Notes under the pieces: model-generated
Database searches by the model: none
What the model was told of the DNA's origin: nothing
The model's input: only the letters and a program-made list of their open reading frames with translations
Assembly (NCBI GenBank): GCA_900552445.1
Contig: URZS01000072.1
Span: forward strand, 1 to 6,174
Length of the DNA: 6,174 bases
Reading direction: 5' to 3'
Source: an uncultured Veillonella sp.
GTDB lineage: Bacteria; Bacillota; Negativicutes; Veillonellales; Veillonellaceae
Shown: one piece after another, positions 1-5,642 of the stretch
Numbering within the stretch: position 1 is the stretch's first letter
Layout of the letters: the number at the start of each line of letters is the position of its first letter
Translations under genes and position numbers: made by a program

Positions 1-221
1 CCCCAAGGTGTGGCAGACAAACTTTCCACAGTAACAGTGCCTCGCATCATAGTCTGACGAGCCATAACCTCATTAAAGATAACGCCCATCCCGCGACTAG
101 CAATAGTGGCCAATACAAAGAAAACGATGGCTCCAATAGCAAGAAAAGCGGCAATACCTTTTAGCCCTTTCTTATACAATTGTTTATATTTTGTCCAATA
201 GGAACGCATGTAATGTTTCAT
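1..221 (-). CDS. N-terminus of a membrane-anchored protein, possibly AsmA/TamB-like (3' end outside window)
   Basis: Only the first 73 codons lie in the window. The ATG at 219-221 opens a reading frame without stops to the left edge, and an in-frame TGA lies just upstream, so no longer start is possible. Residues 1-21 are rich in Lys, Arg and Tyr (MKHYMRSYWTKYKQLYKKG) and precede one hydrophobic segment at about residues 22-41. The pattern is a type II (N-in) signal anchor with the rest of the protein outside the inner membrane. After the anchor come a short helix-like stretch and the segment MRGTVTVESLSATPWG. That resembles the first beta repeat after the anchor in AsmA/TamB-type envelope proteins, which would suit a diderm Firmicute; this family call is a guess from a short piece. 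The Shine-Dalgarno is poor (AAGG only 2 nt before the ATG). A second ATG at 207-209 is possible but has no ribosome binding site. The start codon lies inside the left arm of a large inverted repeat. Confidence 0.6.
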   Translation of the reverse strand, partial: MKHYMRSYWTKYKQLYKKGLKGIAAFLAIGAIVFFVLATIASRGMGVIFNEVMARQTMMRGTVTVESLSATPW

Positions 222-445
222 AGCCTTATTATATCACGATACGTTGACAATTTTATTTTAATGGGGCCCCAAAACATGTCGACCTACATATTGAAATAAG
301 TGGTCCATACAACTTCGCTCCAAAGCGAGCTAAGTCGCTCATTATGTATGGACCACTCATTTCATAACGTTTGTTATGAAGGTATCCCATTAAAATAAAA
401 TAGCTCTACTAATATTTAAAAATAATAAGGCTATGAAAGATTACA
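209..445. repeat. Nested imperfect palindrome of about 237 bp with three sets of inverted arms
   Basis: Three arm pairs share roughly one centre near 327. The outer arms, 209-232 and 422-445, are 24 bp with one mismatch (core ATAATAAGGCTATGAAA). The middle arms, 250-265 and 386-401, are 16 bp and perfect (CCCATTAAAATAAAAT on the right). The inner arms, 293-310 and 346-363, are 18 bp with one mismatch (core AGTGGTCCATAC). Two smaller hairpins lie inside: 361-368 with 373-380 (TTCATAAC/GTTATGAA), and a TCGCT/AGCGA stem near 315-339. No coding gene was found in 222-503. The layout could be a MITE-like or other mobile palindromic element, a structured RNA, or the remains of an inversion. The left outer arm overlaps the first codons of the gene at 1-221, and the right outer arm runs up to the cstA terminator. 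Confidence 0.8.
228..236 (-). promoter_or_regulatory. Extended -10 promoter-like sequence directly before the leftmost gene
   Basis: Read on the minus strand the bases are TGATATAAT, a perfect extended -10 element (TGnTATAAT). No good -35 hexamer lies 16-18 nt upstream. The hexamer ends only 6 nt before the ATG at 221, so a start point 6-8 nt downstream would give a leaderless or nearly leaderless mRNA. The right arm of the surrounding inverted repeat carries AATAAT at the matching place. This may be a chance match in AT-rich DNA. Confidence 0.3.
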
Positions 446-483
446 AAAAAAGAAGAGAGCTCCATCCAAATGGATGGAGCTCT
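445..483 (-). terminator. Intrinsic terminator after cstA
   Basis: On the minus strand AGAGCTCCATCC (472-483) pairs perfectly with GGATGGAGCTCT (456-467) around a 4-nt loop (468-471). A T-rich tract follows (minus-strand reading of 445-455, CTTCTTTTTTT). It begins 20 nt past the cstA stop codon. The stem has 12 perfect pairs, so termination of the cstA transcript should be efficient. There is no comparable T tract on the plus strand. Confidence 0.93.
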
Positions 484-503
484 TAAATCTTTATGGTATT
501 ATA

Positions 504-2336
504 TTATGCTTTTGCTTGTTTTCTGTATTTCACAAGGCTTTCAGCTTCAATTTCTTCTTGAGTGCGATAGTCTTGAGGAATATTAGACAAGCGGATCCAG
601 CTACGAACTGCTTCTACTAATACGATAAGGATCATGAGGAACATGGCAGCACTGAATGCTACTAGGATCCATTTACCAGCTGGGATATAGCTGTTAAATA
701 CGTTTTCAAAGTCTGCAGCAATAGCAACGATAGCCATTAGGATACATGGAATACCTGTAACCCATGCATAGCGTTTGCGGCCAAGTCGCATAATAACAGT
801 AGTACTTACAGCCAATGTCATAGTACCTAATAATTGGTTAGATACGCCGAATAGAGGCCAAATAATACCGATGTTACCTTGTAGAACTAGGTAGCCCCAC
901 AAGATACAAATCAAAGCTGCACAACCATATACGCCAGGAGTCCAGTGTTGGTCGTTGAATTTAGGATGGAAATGACCTAATAATTCTTGAAGCAAGTAAC
1001 GACCTACGCGAGTACCAGCATCGATCAAAGTCATGATGAACAAGGCTTCGAACATGATACAGAAGTGATACCAGTAACCCATCAAGTGATCCATGTTAGG
1101 CAATCTGGAGAAGATATGAGCCATACCTACTGCAAGGGATACGGCGCCACCAGGACGGTGCATCAAGTCTTCACCAACCATTGCGGACAATGCTGGCAAT
1201 TCATGAACTTGAAGGCCTAGTGCTTTAAAGGATTCTACAGTGGAGTTAATAGCGAAGTAATCGTCTGGATGCAATGCAGTCGCTGCAATCAACGCCATCA
1301 TAGCGATGAAGCCTTCTGTTAACATCGCACCATAACCGATAGGTAAGATTTCTCTTTCATTAGTAAGCATTTTAGGTGTTGTACCTGTCGCAATTACTGT
1401 ATGGAAACCAGATAAAGCACCACATGCGATAGTAATGAAGATGTAAGGGAATACAGAGCCTTTCAATACAGGACCGCCACCCCAGATATATGGAGTAACA
1501 GCTGGCATTTGGATTTCAGGCATTACGATGATAATACCGAGAGCCAAGGCGCCAATTGTACCGATTTTAAGGTATGTAGATAGATAATCACGAGGAGCGA
1601 GCAATAACCATACTGGCAATGCTGCTGCAAAGAAACCATACACGGCAAGCATAATTTCAATAGTTTGCAAGTCGTATGTGAACCAAGATGCATATTCGCT
1701 AGCCGCGATGTTAGGACCGTAGATAATGCCTACAAAGATTAACGCTACACCAATGATAGTAGCCTCTTGGATTTTACCAGGACGCAACCATTTCAAATAA
1801 ATACCGATAAAAATAGCGATTGGAATTGTAGCGAATACGGAGAAGAATCCCCAAGGAGAGTTATGCAATGCGTTCGCTACTACTACAGCCATACCAGCGA
1901 GGGTAATAACCAATAGGAACAAGGTAGCAAGCATAGCACCGAAACCAGCTAATTTACTAATTTCTTCGCGCGCAATATCCGCGATAGACTTACCGTCATA
2001 GCGAACTGAAGCGAATAAGATAACCATGTCATGCACAGCACCAGCCAATACAGAACCGATAAGGATCCATAATGCACCAGGCAAATACCCAAACTGGGCT
2101 GCAATAACTGGGCCTACGAGAGGGCCTGCACCTGCAATGGCTGCAAAGTGATGACCAAAGGTTACCCATTTGTTAGTTGGCACGTAATCGTGACCATCGT
2201 TGTGAATCATAGCTGGAGTCGGACGATATTGGTCCAACGTCAAAACCTTAGCCGCTATGAAAGCCCCATAAAAGCGGTACGCTAAAATAAGAATACACGC
2301 GGAGGCAATAACTAAGTAAATACCATTCATAACCAT
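504..2336 (-). CDS. cstA: CstA-family carbon starvation protein / pyruvate-type transporter
   Basis: This is a 610-residue polytopic inner-membrane protein of the CstA family. E. coli members (CstA, BtsT) are about 700 residues and import pyruvate and, as proposed for CstA, peptides. Pyruvate is a plausible substrate here because Veillonella-type bacteria live on lactate and pyruvate, but the sequence does not prove it. Family signatures are the strongly conserved HHFAAIAGAGPLVGP at 62-76, AQFGYLPGALW at 80-90, the VRYDGKSIADIAREE loop at 111-125, SGFHTVIATGTTPKM at 309-323, and LFGVSNQLLG at 495-504. About 16 or more hydrophobic segments are spread over the chain, and the charged C-terminal tail is cytoplasmic-like. 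The ATG at 2334-2336 is preferred because a perfect GGAGGT at 2343-2348 sits 6 nt before it. The frame is open 24 codons further, to an ATG at 2406-2408, but that one has no good ribosome binding site. It is a single-gene unit with its own promoter and terminator. Confidence 0.93.
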   Translation of the reverse strand: MVMNGIYLVIASACILILAYRFYGAFIAAKVLTLDQYRPTPAMIHNDGHDYVPTNKWVTFGHHFAAIAGAGPLVGPVIAAQFGYLPGALWILIGSVLAGAVHDMVILFASVRYDGKSIADIAREEISKLAGFGAMLATLFLLVITLAGMAVVVANALHNSPWGFFSVFATIPIAIFIGIYLKWLRPGKIQEATIIGVALIFVGIIYGPNIAASEYASWFTYDLQTIEIMLAVYGFFAAALPVWLLLAPRDYLSTYLKIGTIGALALGIIIVMPEIQMPAVTPYIWGGGPVLKGSVFPYIFITIACGALSGFHTVIATGTTPKMLTNEREILPIGYGAMLTEGFIAMMALIAATALHPDDYFAINSTVESFKALGLQVHELPALSAMVGEDLMHRPGGAVSLAVGMAHIFSRLPNMDHLMGYWYHFCIMFEALFIMTLIDAGTRVGRYLLQELLGHFHPKFNDQHWTPGVYGCAALICILWGYLVLQGNIGIIWPLFGVSNQLLGTMTLAVSTTVIMRLGRKRYAWVTGIPCILMAIVAIAADFENVFNSYIPAGKWILVAFSAAMFLMILIVLVEAVRSWIRLSNIPQDYRTQEEIEAESLVKYRKQAKA

Positions 2337-2342
2337 ATAAAC

Positions 2343-2348
2343 ACCTCC
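2343..2348 (-). promoter_or_regulatory. Ribosome binding site that fixes the cstA start
   Basis: GGAGGT on the minus strand, 6 nt before the ATG at 2336. It supports a protein starting MVMNGIYLV rather than the 24-residue longer frame from 2408, whose extra residues (MDVQKIYQIFLYNTMSQKT) do not look like a conserved CstA N-terminus. Confidence 0.85.
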
Positions 2349-2447
2349 AATTGTCTTCTGTGACATGGTGTTATATAAAAATATCTGATAAATCTTTTGG
2401 ACATCCATGCCACTTTGGCTAGTAAAAATGTTAGTACTTACCCTTTC

Positions 2448-2475
2448 ATTGTATAACTAATCATGGGCGTGTCAA
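2448..2475 (-). promoter_or_regulatory. Sigma-70/sigma-A type promoter for cstA
   Basis: On the minus strand, TTGACA (2470-2475) is followed after 16 nt by TACAAT (2448-2453): a perfect -35 and a -10 with one mismatch. Transcription should begin near 2440, giving a leader of about 105 nt. Two distant segments of the leader, 2405-2413 and 2360-2368, can pair over 9 bp with one G-U, which would bring the upstream ATG codons into a stem. The pairing is seen in the sequence; any regulatory effect is a guess. Confidence 0.75.
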
Positions 2476-2520
2476 TTACTATTTAGTCATTTTGAAAGTT
2501 CTCTATAACTTAAAGGCATA

Positions 2521-2554
2521 ACAAAAAGGCATCCTCCACATAGGAGAATGCCTT
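2521..2554 (-). terminator. Intrinsic terminator of the his gene cluster
   Basis: On the minus strand AAGGCATTCTCC (2543-2554) pairs with GGAGGATGCCTT (2526-2537) over 12 bp with a single G-U, around a 5-nt loop (TATGT). The sequence then continues TTTTTGT. It lies 23 nt after the stop codon of the hisF-like gene and separates the his cluster from the cstA promoter. Confidence 0.93.
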
Positions 2555-2577
2555 AATAAGTGCAAATCAGCTTATAT

Positions 2578-3345
2578 CTATAGTCTTACCACGATACCAG
2601 CTTCGTGGAGAGCCTTCTTAATATCTTTTATAGTTAACACTTTATTGTGTAACAATACGCCAGCAAGGGCACCTGTTACATTCGTTTTTGTAAATAAATC
2701 CACAAAATGTTGTACATTACCTGCACCGCCGAAAGCTGTCACAGGAACATCTACTACTTCGGCTAATGCTTGGTATAATTCAATATCAAAGCCAAGGCCT
2801 GTACCATGTCTGTCGATGCTTGTTACCAACAATTCACCTGCACCGCGTTCTACAGCCTCTTTTGCCCATTCAAGAGCATTTCTACATTGCCCCGGTTCAC
2901 CTTCCTTACCGTGACCATAGGCATACCATACCTTTTCAAAAGGATTGTATTTTACATCAAGACATACTACAATGCCTTGGTTACCGAACTTTTGAGCGCC
3001 TTCTGTAATAAGAGCTGGATTAGCCATTGCCGCTGTGTTGATAGAAATTTTGTCGGCACCAGCTTTCATAAGTTGTGTCATGTCCTCAACAGAGGTGATA
3101 CCACCACCAACAGTAAGTGGCATAAACACCTTATCAGAGGATTTAAGAACCATATCTGTGAAAGTTTTACGACCCTCTGTTGTGGCCGTAATATCTAATA
3201 ATACAAGCTCATCAGCGCCTTGTATTTCATAACGTTCTGCACATTCTACTGGATCCCCTGCGTCAACCATATCACGGAATTGTACGCCATTCTGTACGCG
3301 GCCATTTGCCACACTAAGGCAAGGGATAATACGTTTTGCTAACAT
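2578..3345 (-). CDS. hisF: Divergent HisF paralog (IGP synthase cyclase-like subunit) with altered active site
   Basis: At 255 residues this is a full-length (beta-alpha)8 barrel clearly of the HisF family (MLAKRIIPCL start, DELVLLDIT at 45-53, TVGGGI at 78-83, GADKISINTAA at 96-106, GGAG at 206-209). In real HisF, partner HisH supplies ammonia and the barrel turns PRFAR into imidazole glycerol phosphate plus AICAR. Here key residues differ (Thermotoga HisF numbering in brackets): the catalytic Asp is Ser11 (D11), the substrate Lys is Asn19 (K19), Asp is His180 (D176), Ser is Phe205 (S201), and the ALAAS phosphate loop reads ALAGV at 226-230 (S225). Kept are Asp51, Asn103, Thr104, the second catalytic Asp130, the ammonia-gate residues Arg5, Glu46, Lys99 and Glu171 (E167), and docking Asp98. 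The gene starts 12 nt after hisH, with an AGGAGG that overlaps the hisH stop codon, so the two should be translated together. It is an intact frame with no sign of decay, so it is probably functional but not as an ordinary cyclase. Alternative: an unusual but still active HisF. Confidence 0.88.
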   Translation of the reverse strand: MLAKRIIPCLSVANGRVQNGVQFRDMVDAGDPVECAERYEIQGADELVLLDITATTEGRKTFTDMVLKSSDKVFMPLTVGGGITSVEDMTQLMKAGADKISINTAAMANPALITEGAQKFGNQGIVVCLDVKYNPFEKVWYAYGHGKEGEPGQCRNALEWAKEAVERGAGELLVTSIDRHGTGLGFDIELYQALAEVVDVPVTAFGGAGNVQHFVDLFTKTNVTGALAGVLLHNKVLTIKDIKKALHEAGIVVRL

Positions 3346-3352
3346 TCAGTCG

Positions 3353-3359
3353 TCCTCCT
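3353..3359 (-). promoter_or_regulatory. Ribosome binding site of the hisF-like gene, overlapping the hisH stop codon
   Basis: AGGAGGA on the minus strand begins inside the hisH TAG (3358-3360) and lies 7 nt before the ATG at 3345. This arrangement is typical of translational coupling and would help the two subunits be made in equal amounts. Confidence 0.85.
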
Positions 3360-3984
3360 ATTTTTTTGAGTCTGCGTAAGCTTCTGTAATATTACCAAAA
3401 GTACGCAACAAATTGAGACCTACGATACCACTTTTTTCAGGATGGAATTGCATTCCATATACTCTGCCACGTTCAACTACGCCAGGTACATCGATACCAT
3501 AGTTAGCTGTGGAAATGATATATTCAGGATCTGTATCTACATAATAGGAATGAACGAAATAAGTATATTGATCGTCTACATTGCTGAAAGGACTATCTTG
3601 ATAATGAACTACATTCTTGTTCCAGCCCATGTGAGGTACACTGAGACCAAGATCGCGAGGAATTTCTTTTACTTTGCCAGGAATAAGACCTAAACCCGGA
3701 GTTGGACCGTATTCTTCGGATTCCTCAAATAATAATTGCATACCTAAACAAATGCCTAATAGTGGAATTTCACGCTTTACTACTTCATGAAGTACATCGA
3801 CTAAGCCGCGCTCTTTTAGCACCGCTACTGCCGATGCATACGCGCCTACACCTGGCAAGAGAACGCCATCAGCGTTTAATATAACCTCTGGATCCGCTGT
3901 TAGCACTGCATCGAGGCCGATGTAGGCAAAAGCTTTCTGGACGTTAAATGTGTTCCCTGCGTCATAATCTATAATGGCAATCAT
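3358..3984 (-). CDS. hisH: Imidazole glycerol phosphate synthase glutaminase subunit HisH
   Basis: A 208-residue class I glutamine amidotransferase, the usual HisH length. It hydrolyses glutamine and passes ammonia through the barrel of its HisF partner in histidine synthesis. The catalytic triad is complete: Cys79 in GICLGMQ (77-83), His181 and Glu183 in FHPEKSG (180-186). Other HisH signatures are PGVGAY at 44-49, GLGLIPG at 97-103, VPHMGWN at 116-122 and FVHSYYV at 143-149. Lys184, after the catalytic Glu, matches the Lys that faces Asp98 of HisF in the known complex. The N-terminus reads DYDAGNTFNV where many HisH have DYGxGNLxSV; from memory the DYDxGNT form also occurs in Bacilli. The ATG at 3984 is preceded by GAAAGGAG (3991-3998). 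The gene is coupled to the hisF-like gene downstream and separated from hisC by 210 bp. Confidence 0.95.
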   Translation of the reverse strand: MIAIIDYDAGNTFNVQKAFAYIGLDAVLTADPEVILNADGVLLPGVGAYASAVAVLKERGLVDVLHEVVKREIPLLGICLGMQLLFEESEEYGPTPGLGLIPGKVKEIPRDLGLSVPHMGWNKNVVHYQDSPFSNVDDQYTYFVHSYYVDTDPEYIISTANYGIDVPGVVERGRVYGMQFHPEKSGIVGLNLLRTFGNITEAYADSKK

Positions 3985-4010
3985 AATAAACTCCTTTCAA
4001 CCGCCTTAAT

Positions 4011-4036
4011 GAGCCCTAGAGAAAATACTAGGGCTC
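4011..4036 (-). promoter_or_regulatory. Leader hairpin just upstream of hisH
   Basis: On the minus strand GAGCCCTAG (4028-4036) and CTAGGGCTC (4011-4019) form a perfect 9-bp stem with an 8-nt loop. It ends 12 nt before the hisH ribosome binding site. Neither strand has a T tract after it, so it is not an ordinary intrinsic terminator. It could stabilise the mRNA, serve as a processing site between hisC and hisH, or act on translation start. Confidence 0.7.
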
Positions 4037-4039
4037 AAA

Positions 4040-4055
4040 CATTCACGCATTCACG
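4040..4055. repeat. Tandem 8-bp direct repeat (CATTCACG twice)
   Basis: Two perfect adjacent copies of CATTCACG on the plus strand (CGTGAATG on the minus strand), between the possible -10 element and the leader hairpin of hisH. It could be a protein binding site or simple slippage; no function can be assigned. Confidence 0.6.
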
Positions 4056-4072
4056 TTGTTTCCGATATATAT

Positions 4073-4100
4073 ATTCGTCAAAGGGAAAAAAAAGTCCTGC
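4073..4100 (-). promoter_or_regulatory. Sigma-H-like promoter for hisH and the hisF-like gene
   Basis: The minus strand reads GCAGGACTT (4092-4100), 14 nt, then CGAAT (4073-4077). Bacillus sigma-H promoters follow RWAGGAWWT-N14-HGAAT, so spacing and -10 fit exactly and the -35 has two mismatches. Transcription would start near 4063, giving a leader of about 80 nt that includes the tandem repeat and the 9-bp hairpin. No good sigma-A promoter is visible in this gap. The match is by eye only, and read-through from hisC is also possible because no terminator follows hisC. Confidence 0.4.
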
Positions 4101-4126
4101 CTATAGATTGCGTAAAAGCTAAACTC

Positions 4127-4140
4127 CATTCTATAGAATG
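4127..4140. repeat. 14-bp perfect palindrome in the hisC-hisH gap
   Basis: CATTCTATAGAATG is its own reverse complement and lies 27 nt upstream of the possible -35 element of hisH. A partly similar CTATAGATTG follows at 4101-4110 on the plus strand. A dimeric repressor or activator site is possible; nothing else in the sequence identifies it. Confidence 0.4.
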
Positions 4141-4194
4141 AAATTCGATATCAAAACGCTTAGATAATTAGTATAAGTGCTGTTTTTTTAATGA

Positions 4195-5277
4195 TTAATT
4201 CATGAATTGTTTTAATATATGGCGCATCACTACACCGTCCTGGGCCATAGGTATGGTAAGTCGTAACCAACCTTCGCGTTGACCTCGGCGCACTTGGTAT
4301 CCTTCTTTTAGCCATGCATCAGCTAAACCATCTGCATCCGCATCAGGAGCCTCAAAGAATATAAAGTTCGCTTCGCTCTTGTAATAGTGAACCCCTAGCT
4401 CATCAAATAGAGCCTCCCATTTAGCCCGTTCCTCTGCATTTTGAGACACGGTTCTTGCCAAGAACTGTTGATCATCGAAGGCTGTTTCTGCGGCCACTTG
4501 GGACAATGTATTAAGATTATAAGGCAAACGAATAGTTTGCATATAGTTTGCCAATTCTAAGGGAGTCATCATGTAGCCAACGCGGTAATTAGCCAAGCCA
4601 TATGCCTTGGAGAAAGTCCTCATGATTGCTACATTGGAGAACTCATCTAATAAGACGCGTGCTGTAGGAACTGCTACAGATGTAACAAAGTCAATATAAG
4701 CCTCGTCTACGATAACTAGTGTTTCCTTTGGCACTGCTGCTACGAATTTACGAATATCTTCTACGGACTCGTAGGTCCCGGTTGGATTGTTAGGGTTGCA
4801 AATCCACACGAGGCGTGTCGTTTCATCGACGGCTTTCACAAGAGCTGAAAAATCATATTGTCCTGTTTCAAAATTAGCTGGCACCTCACGGATTTCAGCG
4901 CCTTCCACGAGACCATTTAATGCATACTCGGAAAAGGCAGGTACGCTAACTACGATAGAGTCACCCGCACTGATCAAGGTTTTATTGACCATGGCGATGA
5001 CCTCATCAAGGCCTACGCCAATGACGAGTTGCTCAGGTTGTACCTTCCAATAATCCGCTAATTTCATGCGCAAATCGGTGGCGTTTCCATCTGGGTAATA
5101 GTTAGCATCATTATGTGTGACATAGCTAAGGATAGCCTCTCGCACCAGCGGAGAGGTGCCGTACGGATTTTCATTGGCAGACAAACGCACCAATCGGTCC
5201 ACACCGAGGCGTTCCTTTACCGCCGCAGCGGGCTCCTCAGGTATATAAGGTTTTAACGTGCGAATTATCTCTTTCAT
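4195..5277 (-). CDS. hisC: Histidinol-phosphate aminotransferase HisC
   Basis: A 360-residue PLP-dependent fold type I aminotransferase, the usual HisC length. It converts imidazole acetol phosphate plus glutamate to L-histidinol phosphate and 2-oxoglutarate. Recognisable parts are the substrate/cofactor segment LSANENPYG at 32-40, NPNNPTG at 161-167 (PLP-contacting Asn), DEAYIDF at 191-197 with PLP-ring Asp191, the Schiff-base Lys224 in TFSKAYGLANYRVGY (221-235), and the C-terminal WLRLTI at 337-342 with the substrate carboxylate Arg339. One oddity is GVGLDE at 87-92, where most HisC have GNGSDE in the PLP-phosphate loop. The ATG at 5277 has GAAAGGA (5284-5290) 6 nt upstream. It lies 36 nt after hisE, so it should be co-transcribed. 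No terminator hairpin follows it. Confidence 0.95.
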   Translation of the reverse strand: MKEIIRTLKPYIPEEPAAAVKERLGVDRLVRLSANENPYGTSPLVREAILSYVTHNDANYYPDGNATDLRMKLADYWKVQPEQLVIGVGLDEVIAMVNKTLISAGDSIVVSVPAFSEYALNGLVEGAEIREVPANFETGQYDFSALVKAVDETTRLVWICNPNNPTGTYESVEDIRKFVAAVPKETLVIVDEAYIDFVTSVAVPTARVLLDEFSNVAIMRTFSKAYGLANYRVGYMMTPLELANYMQTIRLPYNLNTLSQVAAETAFDDQQFLARTVSQNAEERAKWEALFDELGVHYYKSEANFIFFEAPDADADGLADAWLKEGYQVRRGQREGWLRLTIPMAQDGVVMRHILKQFMN

Positions 5278-5313
5278 AAGCTATCCTTTCTATCTATTTT
5301 CTTAAAATGCACA

Positions 5314-5640
5314 TTATAAATTCGTAATCTCTGGGCGATCCGTAGTTTTGCTTACTACTCCTTCACGGCTAGCAAGTTCTGCCTCGATAGCTTCGTAAGG
5401 AATATTTTTCTCTGCTAATAATACGAGCAAATGATACAACACATCTGCTGTTTCATAAATTAGTTCTTGAGGGTTTTTATTCTTTGCAGCGATTACAACC
5501 TCTGTTGCCTCTTCGCCTACCTTTTTCAAGATTTTATCGAGCCCTTTATCAAATAAATAGTTTGTATAAGAACCTTCCTTTGGCTGTGCCTTGCGATTCT
5601 TAATAATTTCGTATAATTCGTTCAATGTTTGCTGTGCCAT
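5314..5640 (-). CDS. hisE: Phosphoribosyl-ATP pyrophosphohydrolase HisE
   Basis: A 108-residue all-alpha MazG-like hydrolase that cleaves PR-ATP to PR-AMP and pyrophosphate, the second step of histidine synthesis. Conserved segments are GSYTNYLFDKGLDKILKKVG (from residue 23), followed directly by EEATEVVIAAKN with the metal-binding Glu pair, then ETADVLYHLLVLLAE with the Glu and Asp that complete the Mg site. The ATG at 5640 is preferred over an in-frame TTG at 5652, because the TTGGAG there contains the Shine-Dalgarno GGAG (5647-5650) that serves the ATG 6 nt later. The start is 2 nt after the hisI stop codon, so the two are almost certainly coupled. In many bacteria HisI and HisE are one fused protein; here they are separate. 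Confidence 0.95.
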   Translation of the reverse strand: MAQQTLNELYEIIKNRKAQPKEGSYTNYLFDKGLDKILKKVGEEATEVVIAAKNKNPQELIYETADVLYHLLVLLAEKNIPYEAIEAELASREGVVSKTTDRPEITNL

Positions 5641-5642
5641 GT

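Noticed and set aside
209..445. CRISPR array
   Set aside because: The repeats are inverted and nested, not regularly spaced direct repeats with unique spacers.
433..486. Plus-strand 17-codon frame MKDYKKRREL... as a real small gene
   Set aside because: It runs through the cstA terminator stem and seems to exist only because the outer repeat arm copies a start-codon region.
987..1220. Open frame of 77 codons on the plus strand inside cstA
   Set aside because: It is antisense to a strongly conserved transporter gene, its sequence matches no family I know, and no ribosome binding site or promoter was evident.
2645..3232. Several plus-strand open frames opposite the hisF-like gene
   Set aside because: They overlap each other in different frames, have low-complexity Pro/Ser/Thr/Cys-rich products, and are explained as shadows of the real minus-strand gene.
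3442..3884. Plus-strand open frames opposite hisH
   Set aside because: They lie within a gene with a complete catalytic triad on the other strand and have no start signals of their own.
3999..4043. Tiny frame MRECLSPSIFSRAH in the hisH leader (minus strand), ending in a His codon
   Set aside because: One His codon is not an attenuator run, there is no Shine-Dalgarno before it, and the hairpin it crosses has no T tract.
4787..5053. Plus-strand open frame of 88 codons opposite hisC
   Set aside because: Antisense to a conserved aminotransferase core; composition typical of a shadow frame.
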